Assembly (NCBI RefSeq): GCF_000735365.1
Contig: NZ_JMPL01000001.1
Span: forward strand, 1-64,000
DNA: 64,000 nucleotides
Origin: Kluyvera ascorbata ATCC 33433
GTDB taxonomy: Bacteria; Pseudomonadota; Gammaproteobacteria; Enterobacterales; Enterobacteriaceae
Direction: 5' to 3'
In this document: positions 50,550-61,899 of the stretch, in pieces
Numbering within the stretch: position 1 is the first letter of the stretch
Layout: every line of letters begins with the position of its first letter
The notes under the pieces: generated by a model
Databases searched by the model: none
What the model saw: the letters and a program-made list of their open reading frames with translations, nothing else
Told to the model about the DNA's origin: nothing
Position numbers and translations under genes: made by a program

Positions 50550-53243
50550 TTAAGCGATGGTACGTTGGATCTCGATGATTTCGAACACTTCGATCATATC
50601 GCCAACGCGAACGTCGTTGTAGTTCTTAACGCCGATACCACATTCCATGCCGTTACGGACTTCGTTAACGTCATCTTTGAAGCGGCGCAGGGATTCCAGC
50701 TCGCCTTCATAGATAACCACGTTGTCGCGCAGAACGCGGATTGGGTTGTGACGCTTGATGGTACCTTCGGTAACCATACAGCCCGCGATCGCACCGAATT
50801 TCGGTGATTTGAACACGTCACGTACTTCAGCCAGACCAATGATCTGCTGTTTCAGCTCCGGAGACAGCATGCCGCTCATTGCCGCTTTCACTTCGTCGAT
50901 CAGGTTATAGATGACGGAGTAGTAGCGCAGATCCAGGCTTTCTGACTCGATAACTTTACGTGCAGAGGCATCAGCACGTACGTTGAAGCCAACCAGGATA
51001 GCGTTAGATGCTGCAGCCAGGGTCGCGTCGGTTTCGGTGATACCACCTACGCCAGAACCGATGATCTTCACTTTCACTTCGTCGGTAGACAGTTTCAGCA
51101 AGGAGTCGGAGATCGCTTCCACAGAACCCTGTACGTCGGCCTTCAGTACGATGTTCACTTCGTGAACTTCGCCTTCGGTCATGTTGGCGAACATGTTCTC
51201 GAGTTTAGATTTCTGCTGACGAGCCAGTTTAACTTCACGGAATTTACCCTGACGGTACAGAGCAACTTCACGAGCTTTCTTCTCGTCACGAACAACGGTC
51301 ACTTCGTCACCGGCAGCCGGAACACCGGACAGACCCAGGATTTCCACTGGAATGGACGGACCCGCTTCCAGCACTTCCTGACCCAGTTCGTTACGCATCG
51401 CACGAACGCGACCGTATTCGAAGCCACACAGTACGATATCGCCCTTGTTCAGGGTACCTTCGCGAACCAGGACGGTAGCGACTGGGCCACGACCTTTATC
51501 CAGGAAGGATTCGATAACCGCGCCGCTCGCCATACCTTTACGAACCGCTTTCAGCTCCAGAACTTCAGCCTGCAGCAGGATAGCGTTCAGCAGGTCGTCG
51601 ATACCGGTACCCGCTTTTGCAGATACAGGGATGAACTGCGATTCGCCGCCCCACTCTTCCGGCATAACGCCGTACTGAGACAGTTCGTTCTTAACGCGGT
51701 CCATATCGGCTTCTGGCTTATCGATTTTGTTCACAGCAACAACCAGAGGCACCTGCGCCGCTTTCGCGTGCTGGATTGCTTCGATGGTCTGCGGCATCAC
51801 GCCGTCGTCTGCTGCAACAACCAGAACAACGATATCCGTTGCCTGAGCACCACGAGCACGCATGGAGGTAAACGCAGCGTGGCCTGGGGTATCCAGGAAG
51901 GTGATCATCCCGTTTTCAGTTTCAACGTGATAAGCACCGATGTGCTGAGTAATGCCGCCCGCTTCGCCAGAGGCCACTTTCGTAGAACGAATGTAGTCCA
52001 GCAGAGAGGTTTTACCGTGGTCAACGTGACCCATGATGGTCACAACTGGTGCGCGCGGTTCAGCCGCAGCACCGGTGTCACGGTCGCTCATTACCGCTTC
52101 TTCCAGCTCGTTTTCACGACGCAGGATAACTTTGTGGCCCATCTCTTCGGCAACCAGCTGTGCGGTTTCCTGGTCGATGACCTGGTTGATGGTGGCCATT
52201 GCGCCCAGCTTCATCATCGCTTTGATGACCTGAGAGCCTTTCACCGCCATCTTGTTAGCCAGATCGCCAACGGTGATGGTTTCGCCAATCACAACGTCAC
52301 GGTTAACGGCCTGAGCTGGCTTCTGGAAGCCCTGCTGCAGCGCGGAACCTTTACGCTGTTTGCCGCCTTTACCACCGCGAACCGCTGCACGCGCTTCTTC
52401 ACGGTCAGCTTTAGATTCAGCGTGTTTGTTGCCTTTCTTCTGAGGACGCGCTGCTTTAGATGCAGTACGCGCACGGCCACGGCCACCTTCAACTTCACGG
52501 TCGTTTTCGTCTTCAGCCTGGCGAGCATGGGTAGAAGTCGTGACGTGATAATCGCTGGCATCTTCAATAGGTTCAGCGTTATTCACACCATTCTTCTCAT
52601 TTTCTTCTGCCATACGGCGAGCTTCTTCCGCTACGCGGCGAGCTTCTTCTTCAAGCTTGCGGCGTGCTTCTTCTTCCGCTTTACGCTTCAGCTCGGCAGC
52701 TTCATTTTCACGGCGGGCTTTTTCGGCCTGGGCAGTTTTGGTCATATCGTCGGTCTGTTGATTGCTCACTTTGTCTTTTTCCGCAGCTTCACGTTTCGCT
52801 TTGTCAGCGGCTTCACGATTAGCTTTTTCTGCGGCCTCACGTTCAGCTTTTTGTTGCGCCTCGCGTTTAGCTGCTTCTTCAGCTTCACGACGGGCTTGCT
52901 CTTCCGCTTCACGCTGCGCCTGCTCTTCCGCGGCCAGGCGTTCAGCCTCTTGCGGATCGCGTTTAACAAAGGTGCGTGTCTTGCGGACTTCGATTTGTAC
53001 CGATTTGCTTTTTCCACCGGTACCTGGAATGTTGAGAGTACTGCGCGTTTTGCGCTGCAAAGTCAACTTATCTGGGGCAGAACCATTTTCACGGTTCAGG
53101 TGCGCCAGTAAGGTTTGCTTCTCTTGCGCGGACACAGAATCATCAGCACCTTTCGGGATGCCCGCATCAGCAAATTGCTGTACCAGGCGATCCACGGAGG
53201 TCTGTATTTCTGCAGCCAGCGTTTTAACGGTTACATCTGTCAT
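50550..53243 (-). CDS. infB: translation initiation factor IF-2
   Basis: GTPase that places initiator tRNA on the 30S subunit and promotes 50S joining. 897 residues (E. coli 890). N-terminal IF2N domain, a long charged Ala/Glu/Arg/Lys helix (about 100-215), then GTP-binding motifs [16 protein letters not shown] and NKID, and C-terminal domains ending [10 protein letters not shown]. Internal starts giving the shorter IF2 forms are probable at the Val/Met of [10 protein letters not shown] (about 158-166), as in E. coli. Lies 24 bases after nusA. Confidence 0.97.
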   Translation of the reverse strand: MTDVTVKTLAAEIQTSVDRLVQQFADAGIPKGADDSVSAQEKQTLLAHLNRENGSAPDKLTLQRKTRSTLNIPGTGGKSKSVQIEVRKTRTFVKRDPQEAERLAAEEQAQREAEEQARREAEEAAKREAQQKAEREAAEKANREAADKAKREAAEKDKVSNQQTDDMTKTAQAEKARRENEAAELKRKAEEEARRKLEEEARRVAEEARRMAEENEKNGVNNAEPIEDASDYHVTTSTHARQAEDENDREVEGGRGRARTASKAARPQKKGNKHAESKADREEARAAVRGGKGGKQRKGSALQQGFQKPAQAVNRDVVIGETITVGDLANKMAVKGSQVIKAMMKLGAMATINQVIDQETAQLVAEEMGHKVILRRENELEEAVMSDRDTGAAAEPRAPVVTIMGHVDHGKTSLLDYIRSTKVASGEAGGITQHIGAYHVETENGMITFLDTPGHAAFTSMRARGAQATDIVVLVVAADDGVMPQTIEAIQHAKAAQVPLVVAVNKIDKPEADMDRVKNELSQYGVMPEEWGGESQFIPVSAKAGTGIDDLLNAILLQAEVLELKAVRKGMASGAVIESFLDKGRGPVATVLVREGTLNKGDIVLCGFEYGRVRAMRNELGQEVLEAGPSIPVEILGLSGVPAAGDEVTVVRDEKKAREVALYRQGKFREVKLARQQKSKLENMFANMTEGEVHEVNIVLKADVQGSVEAISDSLLKLSTDEVKVKIIGSGVGGITETDATLAAASNAILVGFNVRADASARKVIESESLDLRYYSVIYNLIDEVKAAMSGMLSPELKQQIIGLAEVRDVFKSPKFGAIAGCMVTEGTIKRHNPIRVLRDNVVIYEGELESLRRFKDDVNEVRNGMECGIGVKNYNDVRVGDMIEVFEIIEIQRTIA

Positions 53244-53267
53244 ACTGTTCCTTCCTGCTACAGTTTA

Positions 53268-54755
53268 TTACGCTTCATCACCGAACCAGCAGATATTACG
53301 GGCAGCCATAATCAGCTCACCGGCTTTTTCGTCGGTTAAGCCTTCGATATCCACCAGATCATCAATACCTTGTTCGGCGAGATCTTCCAGCGTACAAACA
53401 CCACGGGCAGCCAGTTTGAAGGCCATCTCACGATCCAATCCTTCCAGATTCAGCAGATCGTCAGCCGGTTTATTATCACCGAGGCTTTCTTCCTGGGCCA
53501 GTGCCAGAGTGGTCAGTGCGTTTTTAGCACGCTCGCGCAGTGCTTCAACGGTGTCTTCATCCAGGCCATCAATAGCCAGCAGCTCGTTCATTGGCACATA
53601 GGCCAGTTCTTCCAGCGTGGAGAAGCCTTCTTCAACCAGCACGGTAGCGAAATCTTCATCAATATCGAGATATTTAGTGAAGGTATCGATAGCCGCGTGT
53701 GCTTCAGCCTGGTGCTTCGCCTGCAGGTCATCAACGGTCATAACATTGAGTTCCCAGCCGCTCAGTTGAGAAGCCAGACGGACGTTCTGACCGTTACGGC
53801 CAATCGCCTGCGCCAGGTTGCCCGCTTCAACCGCGATATCCATGGTGTGCTTGTCTTCGTCAACCACAATAGATGCCACGTCAGCCGGAGCCATCGCGTT
53901 GATCACGAACTGCGCTGGGTTGTCGTCCCACAGCACGATATCGATACGTTCGCCGCCAAGCTCGGTAGAGACCGCTTGAACGCGCGCGCCGCGCATACCA
54001 ACGCAAGCACCGACTGGGTCGATACGTTTGTCGTTGGTCTTAACAGCGATTTTGGCACGAGAACCCGGATCGCGAGCAGCAGCTTTGATTTCGATAACTT
54101 CTTCACCGATTTCTGGCACTTCAATGCGGAACAGTTCGATCAGCATTTCTGGCTTAGAACGGGTGACGAAGAGCTGCGCACCGCGCGCTTCCGGACGTAC
54201 GGAGTACAGAACACCGCGGATACGGTCGCCTGGGCGGAAGTTTTCACGCGGCAGCATGTCTTCACGCAGGATAACCGCTTCAGCGTTGCTACCCAGGTCC
54301 AGAGAGATGTTGTCGCGGTTAACTTTCTTAACCACGCCGGTGATGATCTCACCTTCATGCTCACGGAACTGGTCAACAACCATTGCGCGTTCAGCTTCAC
54401 GTACTTTCTGTACGATAACCTGTTTTGCAGTCTGGGTCGTGATACGGTCGAAGGTAACAGATTCGATCTGGTCTTCAACGTATTCGCCCACGTTCAGGCT
54501 TTCGTCTTCGAAGCGTGCCGCTTCGAGGGTGATTTCTTTAGTCGGCTGGGTCACTTCTTCGACAATAACCCAACGACGGAAGGTATCGAAATCACCGCTA
54601 CGACGGTCAATTTCAACGCGAACGTCGATTTCTTGTTCGTATTTTTTCTTCGTTGCTGTAGCCAGCGCACTTTCCAGCGCTTCAAAAATTTTCTCGCGTG
54701 GCAGTGATTTTTCGTTGGAAACGGCTTCAACAACGGCCAAAATTTCTTTGTTCAT
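53268..54755 (-). CDS. nusA: transcription termination/antitermination factor NusA
   Basis: RNA-polymerase-bound factor that modulates pausing, termination and antitermination. 495 residues, E. coli length. N-terminal domain, S1 ([22 protein letters not shown], about 135-156), two KH domains ([33 protein letters not shown]) and two acidic C-terminal repeats (about 365-425 and 440-495). Located between rimP and infB. Confidence 0.97.
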   Translation of the reverse strand: MNKEILAVVEAVSNEKSLPREKIFEALESALATATKKKYEQEIDVRVEIDRRSGDFDTFRRWVIVEEVTQPTKEITLEAARFEDESLNVGEYVEDQIESVTFDRITTQTAKQVIVQKVREAERAMVVDQFREHEGEIITGVVKKVNRDNISLDLGSNAEAVILREDMLPRENFRPGDRIRGVLYSVRPEARGAQLFVTRSKPEMLIELFRIEVPEIGEEVIEIKAAARDPGSRAKIAVKTNDKRIDPVGACVGMRGARVQAVSTELGGERIDIVLWDDNPAQFVINAMAPADVASIVVDEDKHTMDIAVEAGNLAQAIGRNGQNVRLASQLSGWELNVMTVDDLQAKHQAEAHAAIDTFTKYLDIDEDFATVLVEEGFSTLEELAYVPMNELLAIDGLDEDTVEALRERAKNALTTLALAQEESLGDNKPADDLLNLEGLDREMAFKLAARGVCTLEDLAEQGIDDLVDIEGLTDEKAGELIMAARNICWFGDEA

Positions 54756-54783
54756 CGCGGGCTTTTCACCTCAATCCAGACTG

Positions 54784-55236
54784 TTAAAAGTGGGGAACCA
54801 GGTTCGCCTTCTGGATGTTACTCAGCGCGAACACTTCATCTTTACCGTCGACTGTCACGGTGATCATCTCACCGTCTACCGCTTTAATAATGCCCTGCCA
54901 CTTACGACGGTTCTGAACCGCCATACGCAGGACCAGCGTAACCTCTTCACCCATGAAACGCACATAGTGTTCAGCAGTGAACATAGGACGGTCGAGGCCC
55001 GGAGAGGAAACTTCCAGGTTGTAAGCCACAGTAATAGGATCTTCAACGTCCATCACCGCACTTACCTGGTGGCTCACATCAGCACAATCATCAACATTAA
55101 TGCCATCTTCACTATCAATATAGATGCGCAGTGTTGATGTGCGACCACGAATAAATTCGATGCCGACCAGTTCGTAGCCAAGGGCTTCAACCGGCGCTGT
55201 AATCATCTCTGTTAATTTTTGCTCTAATGTGGACAA
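54784..55236 (-). CDS. rimP: ribosome maturation factor RimP
   Basis: Needed for 30S subunit maturation. 150 residues from TTG 55236 (E. coli uses the same TTG and length): [40 protein letters not shown], and the C-terminal SH3-like part ending LVPHF. In-frame codons further upstream lack support. First protein gene after metY in the metY-rimP-nusA-infB unit. Confidence 0.96.
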   Translation of the reverse strand: MSTLEQKLTEMITAPVEALGYELVGIEFIRGRTSTLRIYIDSEDGINVDDCADVSHQVSAVMDVEDPITVAYNLEVSSPGLDRPMFTAEHYVRFMGEEVTLVLRMAVQNRRKWQGIIKAVDGEMITVTVDGKDEVFALSNIQKANLVPHF

Positions 55237-55299
55237 ACCCACCCCCAAGACATAAAAAAAGGGCCTAAAGCCCAGTTATTCTGTAGTCAGATAACAAAA

Positions 55300-55322
55300 A
55301 ACCCCGATAAATCGGGGCTTTA
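55300..55322 (-). terminator. terminator between metY and rimP
   Basis: Minus-strand stem AAGCCCCGAT / ATCGGGGTT, loop TT A, followed by six T residues. In E. coli part of the metY transcripts read through into rimP. A second short hairpin (GGGCTTTAGGCCC) follows at 55259-55273. Confidence 0.85.
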
Positions 55323-55444
55323 GATAACTGAACCCTATAGCCGCAACTGCGGCCTGGAGAACCTTCCGAAAGAATTTTTTTTCAAATCCAGCTACGAAGG
55401 CCTAAGTCTTCACAGTATATTTGAAAATGAACTCTAAGGGAAAG

Positions 55445-55521
<77 letters not shown>

Positions 55522-55578
55522 CCTGAAACGTGGCAAATTTTACTCGTTTTGAGTAAAAAGTGCAAATAATGCTGGGAT

Positions 55579-55597
55579 TTGGTACCGAGGACGGGAC
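55579..55597. repeat. 19-nt copy of the tRNA-Leu 3' end upstream of metY
   Basis: TTGGTACCGAGGACGGGAC repeats the 3' end (with CCA) of the leuU tRNA gene at 58966-58984 in the same orientation, with one mismatch (C for T). The remainder of a tRNA is not present here. It could be a tRNA-gene remnant or an attachment-site relic. Confidence 0.8.
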
Positions 55598-55612
55598 GTA
55601 AAATCGGCCTTT

Positions 55613-55642
55613 AGTATAGTGATCTCGCTCACAGCTTGTCAA
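55613..55642 (-). promoter_or_regulatory. metY promoter
   Basis: Minus-strand -35 TTGACA (55637-55642) and -10 TATACT (55613-55618), both near-consensus, 18 bp apart, upstream of metY. Strength fits a stable-RNA promoter. The tRNA-Leu-like fragment lies between this promoter and the tRNA. Confidence 0.85.
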
Positions 55643-55723
55643 CCTCACATTCTATGCAGAAGAAATGCGTAAGTCGTCGCGGTATGGTATTACCGGCGAT
55701 CATCACTGACGGCGCGGATTTTT

Positions 55724-57199
<1,476 letters not shown>

Positions 57200-57216
57200 G
57201 CCTGCGTTGAGAATGT

Positions 57217-57242
57217 AAAAGGCCGCTTATGCGGCCTTTTTT
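57217..57242 (+). terminator. argG terminator
   Basis: Stem AAAAGGCCGC / GCGGCCTTTT with a 4-nt loop (TTAT), followed by further T residues, 18 bases after the stop. Being symmetrical, it can also serve the convergent AraC-family gene. Confidence 0.9.
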
Positions 57243-57258
57243 ACGTCTGGGGATTGGT

Positions 57259-58164
57259 CTACCGGCGCCGCCATTCTCCCGGGGTCAGGCCATAGTGCTT
57301 TTTGAAAGTCTTTGAGAATGATGCCAGCGACTGAAATCCACAGCGCTCGGCAATCAGGTCGAGCCGGGCCTGTCTGTCCTGATGCAGCAATCTCGCCGCC
57401 ATCGCCATGCGCAGTTGCGTCAGCCAGGCCTGGGGCGTCAGGTGATAAGCTCGGGCAAAGTGGCGGGCAAAAGTCGCGCGCGATAAAAAGGCGCGCGCTG
57501 CCATGCTTTCCATAGTCCAGGGCTGTTCCGGCGAGGCAAGAACGGCAAGCACCGCGGGCATCAGCCGTTCATCCCCCATCAGGCGCAACAATCCCCCCGG
57601 AGGCTCCTCTGCACCCAGCAGCGTACGGAGGAGTAGCACCAACAGCGTATCACCCAGGCTTCGGACAATGGCGCTGCCACCGGGATGCTCGGCCAGACTC
57701 TCGCGCACCAGTACGTTGAGCAGAATCTCCAGCTCTGGGCAATCTTCCCGCTCATCGGTGTGCAGATGAATAAGCTCCGTCTCCTCGGCGAAAAGCCAGC
57801 TAACGTGCGGGCCAAAATAAAACTCACCGCACAGCATCTCCAGCGCATCACTTTCACTGCCGGTGCGCATTTCGGTCAGCGTGCCGTTAAAGCGATGAGC
57901 AACAGGCAGCACTTGTCCCCACTCAACCAGACTCTCCATCAGATGCGGCGAACCGTGCGGCAACAAAATGACATCTCCCGCGCGCATATGCCGGGTTTGG
58001 CTCCCCACGGTGAGGCGCCCTTCCCCCCGCAACACAAAATGCCAGGGCACAATGCCGGAACGCATCTGCTCGTGCCCTGCCTGCCAGCGTCCGCCAAAAC
58101 GGCAGTGCAGATTCACTTCGCAGCGCGGGGCTAACAGCGTCAAGAGATGGCTAAGACTGTCCAT
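57259..58164 (-). CDS. AraC-family regulator with N-terminal cupin (RclR-like)
   Basis: 301 residues from ATG 58164 (AGGAG upstream; an ATG eight codons earlier is possible). N-terminal AraC_binding/cupin_6-type sensor (about 5-185; WHFVLRGEGRLTVGSQTRHM, AGDVILLPHGSPHLM), and a C-terminal double helix-turn-helix (about 200-300; SRATFARHFARAYHLTPQAW, CGFQSLASFSKTFKKHYGLTPGEWRRR). The layout is like RclR and related oxidant-responsive regulators. Divergent from a carboxymuconolactone-decarboxylase-family gene, 116 bp away, its likely target. Sits where E. coli has yhbX. Confidence 0.88.
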   Translation of the reverse strand: MDSLSHLLTLLAPRCEVNLHCRFGGRWQAGHEQMRSGIVPWHFVLRGEGRLTVGSQTRHMRAGDVILLPHGSPHLMESLVEWGQVLPVAHRFNGTLTEMRTGSESDALEMLCGEFYFGPHVSWLFAEETELIHLHTDEREDCPELEILLNVLVRESLAEHPGGSAIVRSLGDTLLVLLLRTLLGAEEPPGGLLRLMGDERLMPAVLAVLASPEQPWTMESMAARAFLSRATFARHFARAYHLTPQAWLTQLRMAMAARLLHQDRQARLDLIAERCGFQSLASFSKTFKKHYGLTPGEWRRR

Positions 58165-58280
58165 ATCACTCCTGAGACGATAAGACAAAAAGATGAGACG
58201 AAGAGCGCCAGTCTAGCACGGTCCTTGCGACTAAGATGACGTCATTGCCACTACAAACCCTCTAGTAACAGGAGTATGAC

Positions 58281-58817
58281 ATGAGCCGTTTAGCTGAAAT
58301 CCGTGAACAAGACGTAACAGGGAAAGCCGCAGAGATTTTTGGCGGTATCAAAAAAGCGATGGGTAAAGTGCCGAATACCTATCTGACCATTGGCGGGCAT
58401 TCACCAGAATCACTGCAACAGGCGCTGGCGCATAATACGATGCTGCACAAAAGCAGCCTGAATGCGAAAGAATTGGAGACTATCAACCTTGCCGTCAGCG
58501 AAGCCACCGGGTGTGATTACTGCCTGGCCGCACACAGCATGATGGCGAAAAAGGCCGGCTTCAGCAGCGAGCAGATTCGTGAACTGCGCCGCGGGCAGTA
58601 TGCTGAAGATGCGCATCTCGACGCGTTGGCAAAATTTGCGCAGACGCTGGTGACCACCACGGGTACGTTGCCGGAAGCTGATGTCACAGCGCTGCGTGAC
58701 GCCGGATTCAGCGACCGTCAGGTGATTGAAGCCATCAGCGCCATCAGCGCCATTCTGTTCACCAACATGGTGAACCGCGTGAACGACACGGTGATCGATT
58801 TCCCTAAGGCTGACTAA
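58281..58817 (+). CDS. AhpD-like carboxymuconolactone-decarboxylase-family protein
   Basis: 178 residues. The AhpD-type redox centre has its exact spacing: E66-x11-C78-x2-C81-x3-H85 (ETINLAV...GCDYCLAAHS). This suggests a peroxidase-related or disulfide-reductase activity rather than true decarboxylation. Substrate unknown. A clear AGGAG precedes the ATG. It is divergent from an RclR-like AraC regulator, so it is probably induced by an oxidant or reactive electrophile. A BIME follows. Confidence 0.87.
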   Translation: MSRLAEIREQDVTGKAAEIFGGIKKAMGKVPNTYLTIGGHSPESLQQALAHNTMLHKSSLNAKELETINLAVSEATGCDYCLAAHSMMAKKAGFSSEQIRELRRGQYAEDAHLDALAKFAQTLVTTTGTLPEADVTALRDAGFSDRQVIEAISAISAILFTNMVNRVNDTVIDFPKAD

Positions 58818-58827
58818 CCTAGCCCTG

Positions 58828-58907
58828 TAGGCCTGATAAGCGTAGCGCCATCAGGCAAGACAACGCGGAAGGCCGGAGACAGCGTTGCCTTATCCGGCCT
58901 ACGAATT
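58828..58907. repeat. BIME (paired REP) after the AhpD-like gene
   Basis: GTAGGCCTGATAAGCGTAG with CGCCATCAGGC, then GGCCGGAGACAGCGTTGCC and TTATCCGGCCTAC: two facing REP units of the common enteric type, between convergent transcription units. Confidence 0.9.
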
Positions 58908-58927
58908 CACGTGGTTTTATACAGACG

Positions 58928-58958
58928 AAAAAAAAGACGCTTTTCAGCGTCTTTTTTT
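58928..58958. terminator. secG-leuU terminator (bidirectional)
   Basis: Stem AAAAAAGACGCT / AGCGTCTTTTTT with a 4-nt loop TTTC; T-runs on both strands. It lies nine bases beyond the leuU 3' end and may also stop transcription from the AhpD-like gene. Confidence 0.88.
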
Positions 58959-58966
58959 CGGAATAT

Positions 58967-59053
58967 TGGTACCGAGGATGGGACTCGAACCCACAAGCCC
59001 GTTAGGGCACTACCACCTCAAGGTAGCGTGTCTACCAATTCCACCACCTCGGT
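58967..59053 (-). tRNA. leuU: tRNA-Leu (anticodon GAG), leuU
   Basis: 87-nt type II tRNA with long variable arm (GTGCCCTAACGGGCTT) and encoded CCA (58967-58969). Acceptor stem ACCGAGG / CCTCGGT, anticodon loop containing CCTTGAGGT with GAG, T arm GGTTCGAGTCC. Directly downstream of secG, as in E. coli, and probably cotranscribed. An 18-19 nt copy of its 3' end lies near metY. Confidence 0.97.
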
Positions 59054-59066
59054 ACAGATACTGCTA

Positions 59067-59399
59067 TTAGTGCGGGATATCGCTGGTCGGCTGGGCCGGT
59101 GCCGCTGGCTGAGTCGTTTGCTCAGTCTTAGGCGCAGTCAGATTTTCCCACTCGCTTCCTTTATTGATCTTGTTACTGTTGATGTTGCCCAGTACCAGAC
59201 TGATAATGAAGAACAGCGTCGCAAACACGGCGGTCATACGGGTCATGAAGTTACCAGAACCACTAGAACCAAACAGTGTAGCGGAAGCGCCTGCTCCAAA
59301 GGAGGCTCCCATATCAGCGCCTTTACCTTGCTGCAGCATAACGAGGACCACAAGGCCAATCGCTACAATAAGGAAAACAACTAAAAGAGCTTCGTACAT
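59067..59399 (-). CDS. secG: protein translocase subunit SecG
   Basis: Small membrane subunit of SecYEG that speeds SecA-driven translocation. 110 residues from ATG 59397-59399, E. coli length. Two membrane helices (about 2-21 and 54-72), joined by the Gly/Ser-rich loop GADMGASFGAGASATLFGSS; C-terminal Pro/Thr/Gln-rich tail. A longer in-frame extension upstream has no homology and is rejected. Followed 13 bases later by leuU. Confidence 0.97.
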   Translation of the reverse strand: MYEALLVVFLIVAIGLVVLVMLQQGKGADMGASFGAGASATLFGSSGSGNFMTRMTAVFATLFFIISLVLGNINSNKINKGSEWENLTAPKTEQTTQPAAPAQPTSDIPH

Positions 59400-59581
59400 A
59401 ATCAACCTGTTCCTTGCGGGGACACCGCGTACCAAGTGCTTCAACCAATAAAGCGGGATGTTTATGTTTCCCACTGAAGCGGGTGTGAATACTAACCAAA
59501 GCGAATGACCTTCGCAAGGGCAATTTTGACACATTGTATCAACTGCGGAAAAAAACAGCAAAACAACGTGTAATCAACAAT

Positions 59582-59607
59582 AAAAAGGCGGCAAGCGCCG
59601 CCTTTTG
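59582..59607 (-). terminator. glmM terminator
   Basis: Minus-strand stem AAAAGGCGGC / GCCGCCTTTTT with a short loop (GCTT), followed by a T-run, 18 bases after the glmM stop. Confidence 0.88.
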
Positions 59608-59624
59608 AGTGACTTAGATAACTA

Positions 59625-60962
59625 TTATACCGCTTTTACTGCATCGGCAATACGGTGGGCAAACGCGGTCACCTGCGCTTCTTCTTCACCTTCAACCATG
59701 ACGCGAATCAGCGGCTCGGTGCCGGATTTGCGCAGTAAAACACGACCACGGTTACCCAACGCCGCTTCCACTTCTGCAGCCGCCGCTTTAACCGCATCAT
59801 TTTCCAGCGGGTTAGATTTTCCATCGGTATAGCGCACGTTGACCAGCACCTGCGGGAACATCTTCATGCCGCTGCACAGATCGTGCAGGCTCATGTGGTT
59901 ACGCACCATCGCCGCAACCACCTGCAGGCCAGCAACAATACCGTCGCCCGTGGTAGTTTTGTCCAGCAGGATTACGTGACCGGAGTTTTCCGCCCCGATA
60001 CGCCAGCCTTTCTCCTGCATTTTTTCCAGCACGTAGCGGTCGCCCACTTTCGCGCGGGTAAACGGAATACCCAGCTGCTTCAGCGCCACTTCCAGACCCA
60101 TATTGCTCATCAGCGTGCCCACGGCACCCCCGCGCAGTTGCCCCTGACGCAGCGCTTCGCGAGCAATGATGTACATGATCTGATCGCCATCGACCTTGTT
60201 ACCTTCGTGGTCAACCATAATGACGCGGTCGCCGTCACCGTCCAGCGCGATACCGACATCGGCTTTTTCCGCCAGCACGCGCGCCTGCAGCGCACGCACA
60301 TCGGTTGCCCCAACTTCTTCGTTGATGTTCACGCCGTTCGGTTCGCAGCCAATGGCAATAACGGTCGCACCCAGCTCGCGCAGCACGTTCGGCGCGATAT
60401 GATAGGTTGCGCCGTTGGCACAATCGACCACGACTTTTAAACCGTTCAGGCTAAGATCGTTAGGGAAAGTCCCTTTGCAGAACTCAATATAACGGCCAGC
60501 GGCGTCAACGATACGGCTCGCCTTACCCAGCTCAGCAGAGTCCACGCAGGTGATCTCTTTTTCCATTTCGGCTTCAATCGCCTCTTCAACTTCATCCGGC
60601 AGTTTGGTGCCATTAATGGAGAAGAATTTGATGCCATTGTCATAGAATGGGTTATGTGATGCCGAGATAACGATGCCCGCTTCTGCGCGGAAGGTGCGGG
60701 TCAGATAAGCAACCGCAGGCGTTGGCATCGGACCGGTAAAGGAAGCAGAGAGCCCCGCAGCCGCCAGACCGGCTTCCAGCGCTGACTCCAGCATATAGCC
60801 GGAGATACGGGTATCTTTACCAATGATGATCTTACGTGAGCCGTGACTTGCCAGCACCTTACCCGCCGCCCAACCGAGCTTCAGCACAAAATCAGGGGTA
60901 ATTGGCGCATCACCTACGCGACCGCGAATCCCATCGGTACCAAAATACTTGCGATTACTCAT
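59625..60962 (-). CDS. glmM: phosphoglucosamine mutase GlmM
   Basis: Converts glucosamine-6-phosphate to glucosamine-1-phosphate, for peptidoglycan and LPS precursors. 445 residues from ATG 60962, E. coli length: N-terminal [13 protein letters not shown], active-site serine in [17 protein letters not shown] (about 96-112; S102), metal loop [15 protein letters not shown] (about 237-251), and phosphate-binding [12 protein letters not shown]. It overlaps the folP stop by eight bases and is normally cotranscribed with folP. An in-frame extension upstream reads folP sequence and is not used. Confidence 0.97.
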   Translation of the reverse strand: MSNRKYFGTDGIRGRVGDAPITPDFVLKLGWAAGKVLASHGSRKIIIGKDTRISGYMLESALEAGLAAAGLSASFTGPMPTPAVAYLTRTFRAEAGIVISASHNPFYDNGIKFFSINGTKLPDEVEEAIEAEMEKEITCVDSAELGKASRIVDAAGRYIEFCKGTFPNDLSLNGLKVVVDCANGATYHIAPNVLRELGATVIAIGCEPNGVNINEEVGATDVRALQARVLAEKADVGIALDGDGDRVIMVDHEGNKVDGDQIMYIIAREALRQGQLRGGAVGTLMSNMGLEVALKQLGIPFTRAKVGDRYVLEKMQEKGWRIGAENSGHVILLDKTTTGDGIVAGLQVVAAMVRNHMSLHDLCSGMKMFPQVLVNVRYTDGKSNPLENDAVKAAAAEVEAALGNRGRVLLRKSGTEPLIRVMVEGEEEAQVTAFAHRIADAVKAV

Positions 60963-61804
60963 AACGTTTTTTTCCCTTCGCAGACAGCGTGGCTTCAACC
61001 ACACGCATCGCCTCAACAGTTTCTTTGACATCGTGGACGCGAACGATATGCGCGCCCTGCATAGCTGCAATCACCGCACACGCCAGGCTGCCGCTGAGGC
61101 GTTCTGATGGCCCCACGTTCAGCAGTTGGCCAATCATCGATTTCCGCGACATGCCGACAAACAGTGGCAAACCGAAGTGGTGGAATTCTGACAGGCGAGC
61201 GAGTAATGCGTAATTATGGGAGAGATTTTTACCGAAACCGAACCCCGGGTCGAGCAACAATTTATCTTTTGCGATCCCAGCACGTTCACAGCGCGCGATC
61301 TGCTCCGCAAAATACTGATTCACCTCGGCAAAAACATCGTCGTATTTCGGCGCTTCCTGCATGGTTTTTTGGATTACCCTGCATGTGCATCAACGACACC
61401 GGCAACCCGGTTTCCGCCGCCGCTTCCAACGCACCCGGCTCGCTCAGTGAGCGAATATCATTGATGATGTGTGCCCCGACGCGGGCGGATTCACGGATAA
61501 CCTCAGGTTTTGAGGTATCGACAGAAATCCATACTTCAAAGCGCTGGGCAATCGCCTCCACCACCGGGATAACGCGTTCCAGCTCTTCTTCAACGCTGAC
61601 ATCCAGCGCGCCAGGACGCGTGGACTCTCCACCCACATCAATAATCGTCGCGCCGGCGTTAATCATCAGGTTCGCATGTTTCACCGCCTCAACCAACGTA
61701 TTGTGCGTGCCGCCGTCAGAGAACGAGTCCGGCGTTACGTTGAGGATCCCCATCACGTGCGGATGGGAAAGATCCAGGATGGAGCCCTGGGCGGTGAGTT
61801 TCAT
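60955..61804 (-). pseudogene. folP: dihydropteroate synthase FolP, split by a one-base insertion
   Basis: Target of sulfonamides, joining p-aminobenzoate to dihydropterin pyrophosphate. Read as one gene minus one base, it is 282 residues, exactly the E. coli length. The first frame (from ATG 61804) is normal to MHMQGNPK and then reads nonsense to 61286. The second frame resumes at MQEAPKYDDVF (61362) and runs to 60955. The shift lies at a T6 run on the plus strand (61365-61370; A6 in the gene) where relatives have A5. The active site is divided: GILNVTPDSFSDGG, GGESTRPG, ISVDTSKP and IINDI before; LLDPGFGFGK, GMSRKS and RVHDV after. Sequencing error is the simplest cause; a real mutation or slippage cannot be excluded. 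Confidence 0.93.
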
Positions 61805-61839
61805 AGCGATTCCTTCTTATTTGTTATTTGTGACATAAA

Positions 61840-61867
61840 AAAACCCTGGAGCAAGCCCCAGGGTTTC
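61840..61867 (-). terminator. ftsH terminator
   Basis: Minus-strand stem AAACCCTGGGGCT...CCAGGGTTT followed by a T-run (TTTTTTT), 33 bases after the ftsH stop and before folP. Confidence 0.85.
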
Positions 61868-61899
61868 AGGTGAAGCACAGTCATCAACGATGGGATAAC

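Noticed and set aside
51162-53111. 649-codon open frame on the plus strand opposite infB
   Set aside because: Antisense shadow; Phe/Ser/Arg-rich repeats simply mirror the Glu/Ala/Lys-rich helix of IF-2. No homology or ribosome site.
59400-59561. N-terminal extension of SecG by 54 codons
   Set aside because: E. coli SecG begins at MYEALL with a ribosome site; the extension has no homology and would place a cysteine-rich segment before the first membrane helix.
60963-61070. N-terminal extension of GlmM by 36 codons
   Set aside because: This is folP sequence read in another frame; the ATG at 60962 gives the exact family length.
61286-61362. programmed frameshift in folP as the leading explanation
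   Set aside because: A6 can slip, but relatives have A5 in frame, no stimulatory structure was recognised, and rescue needs loss of one base (or a +1 shift); sequencing error or a true mutation is simpler.
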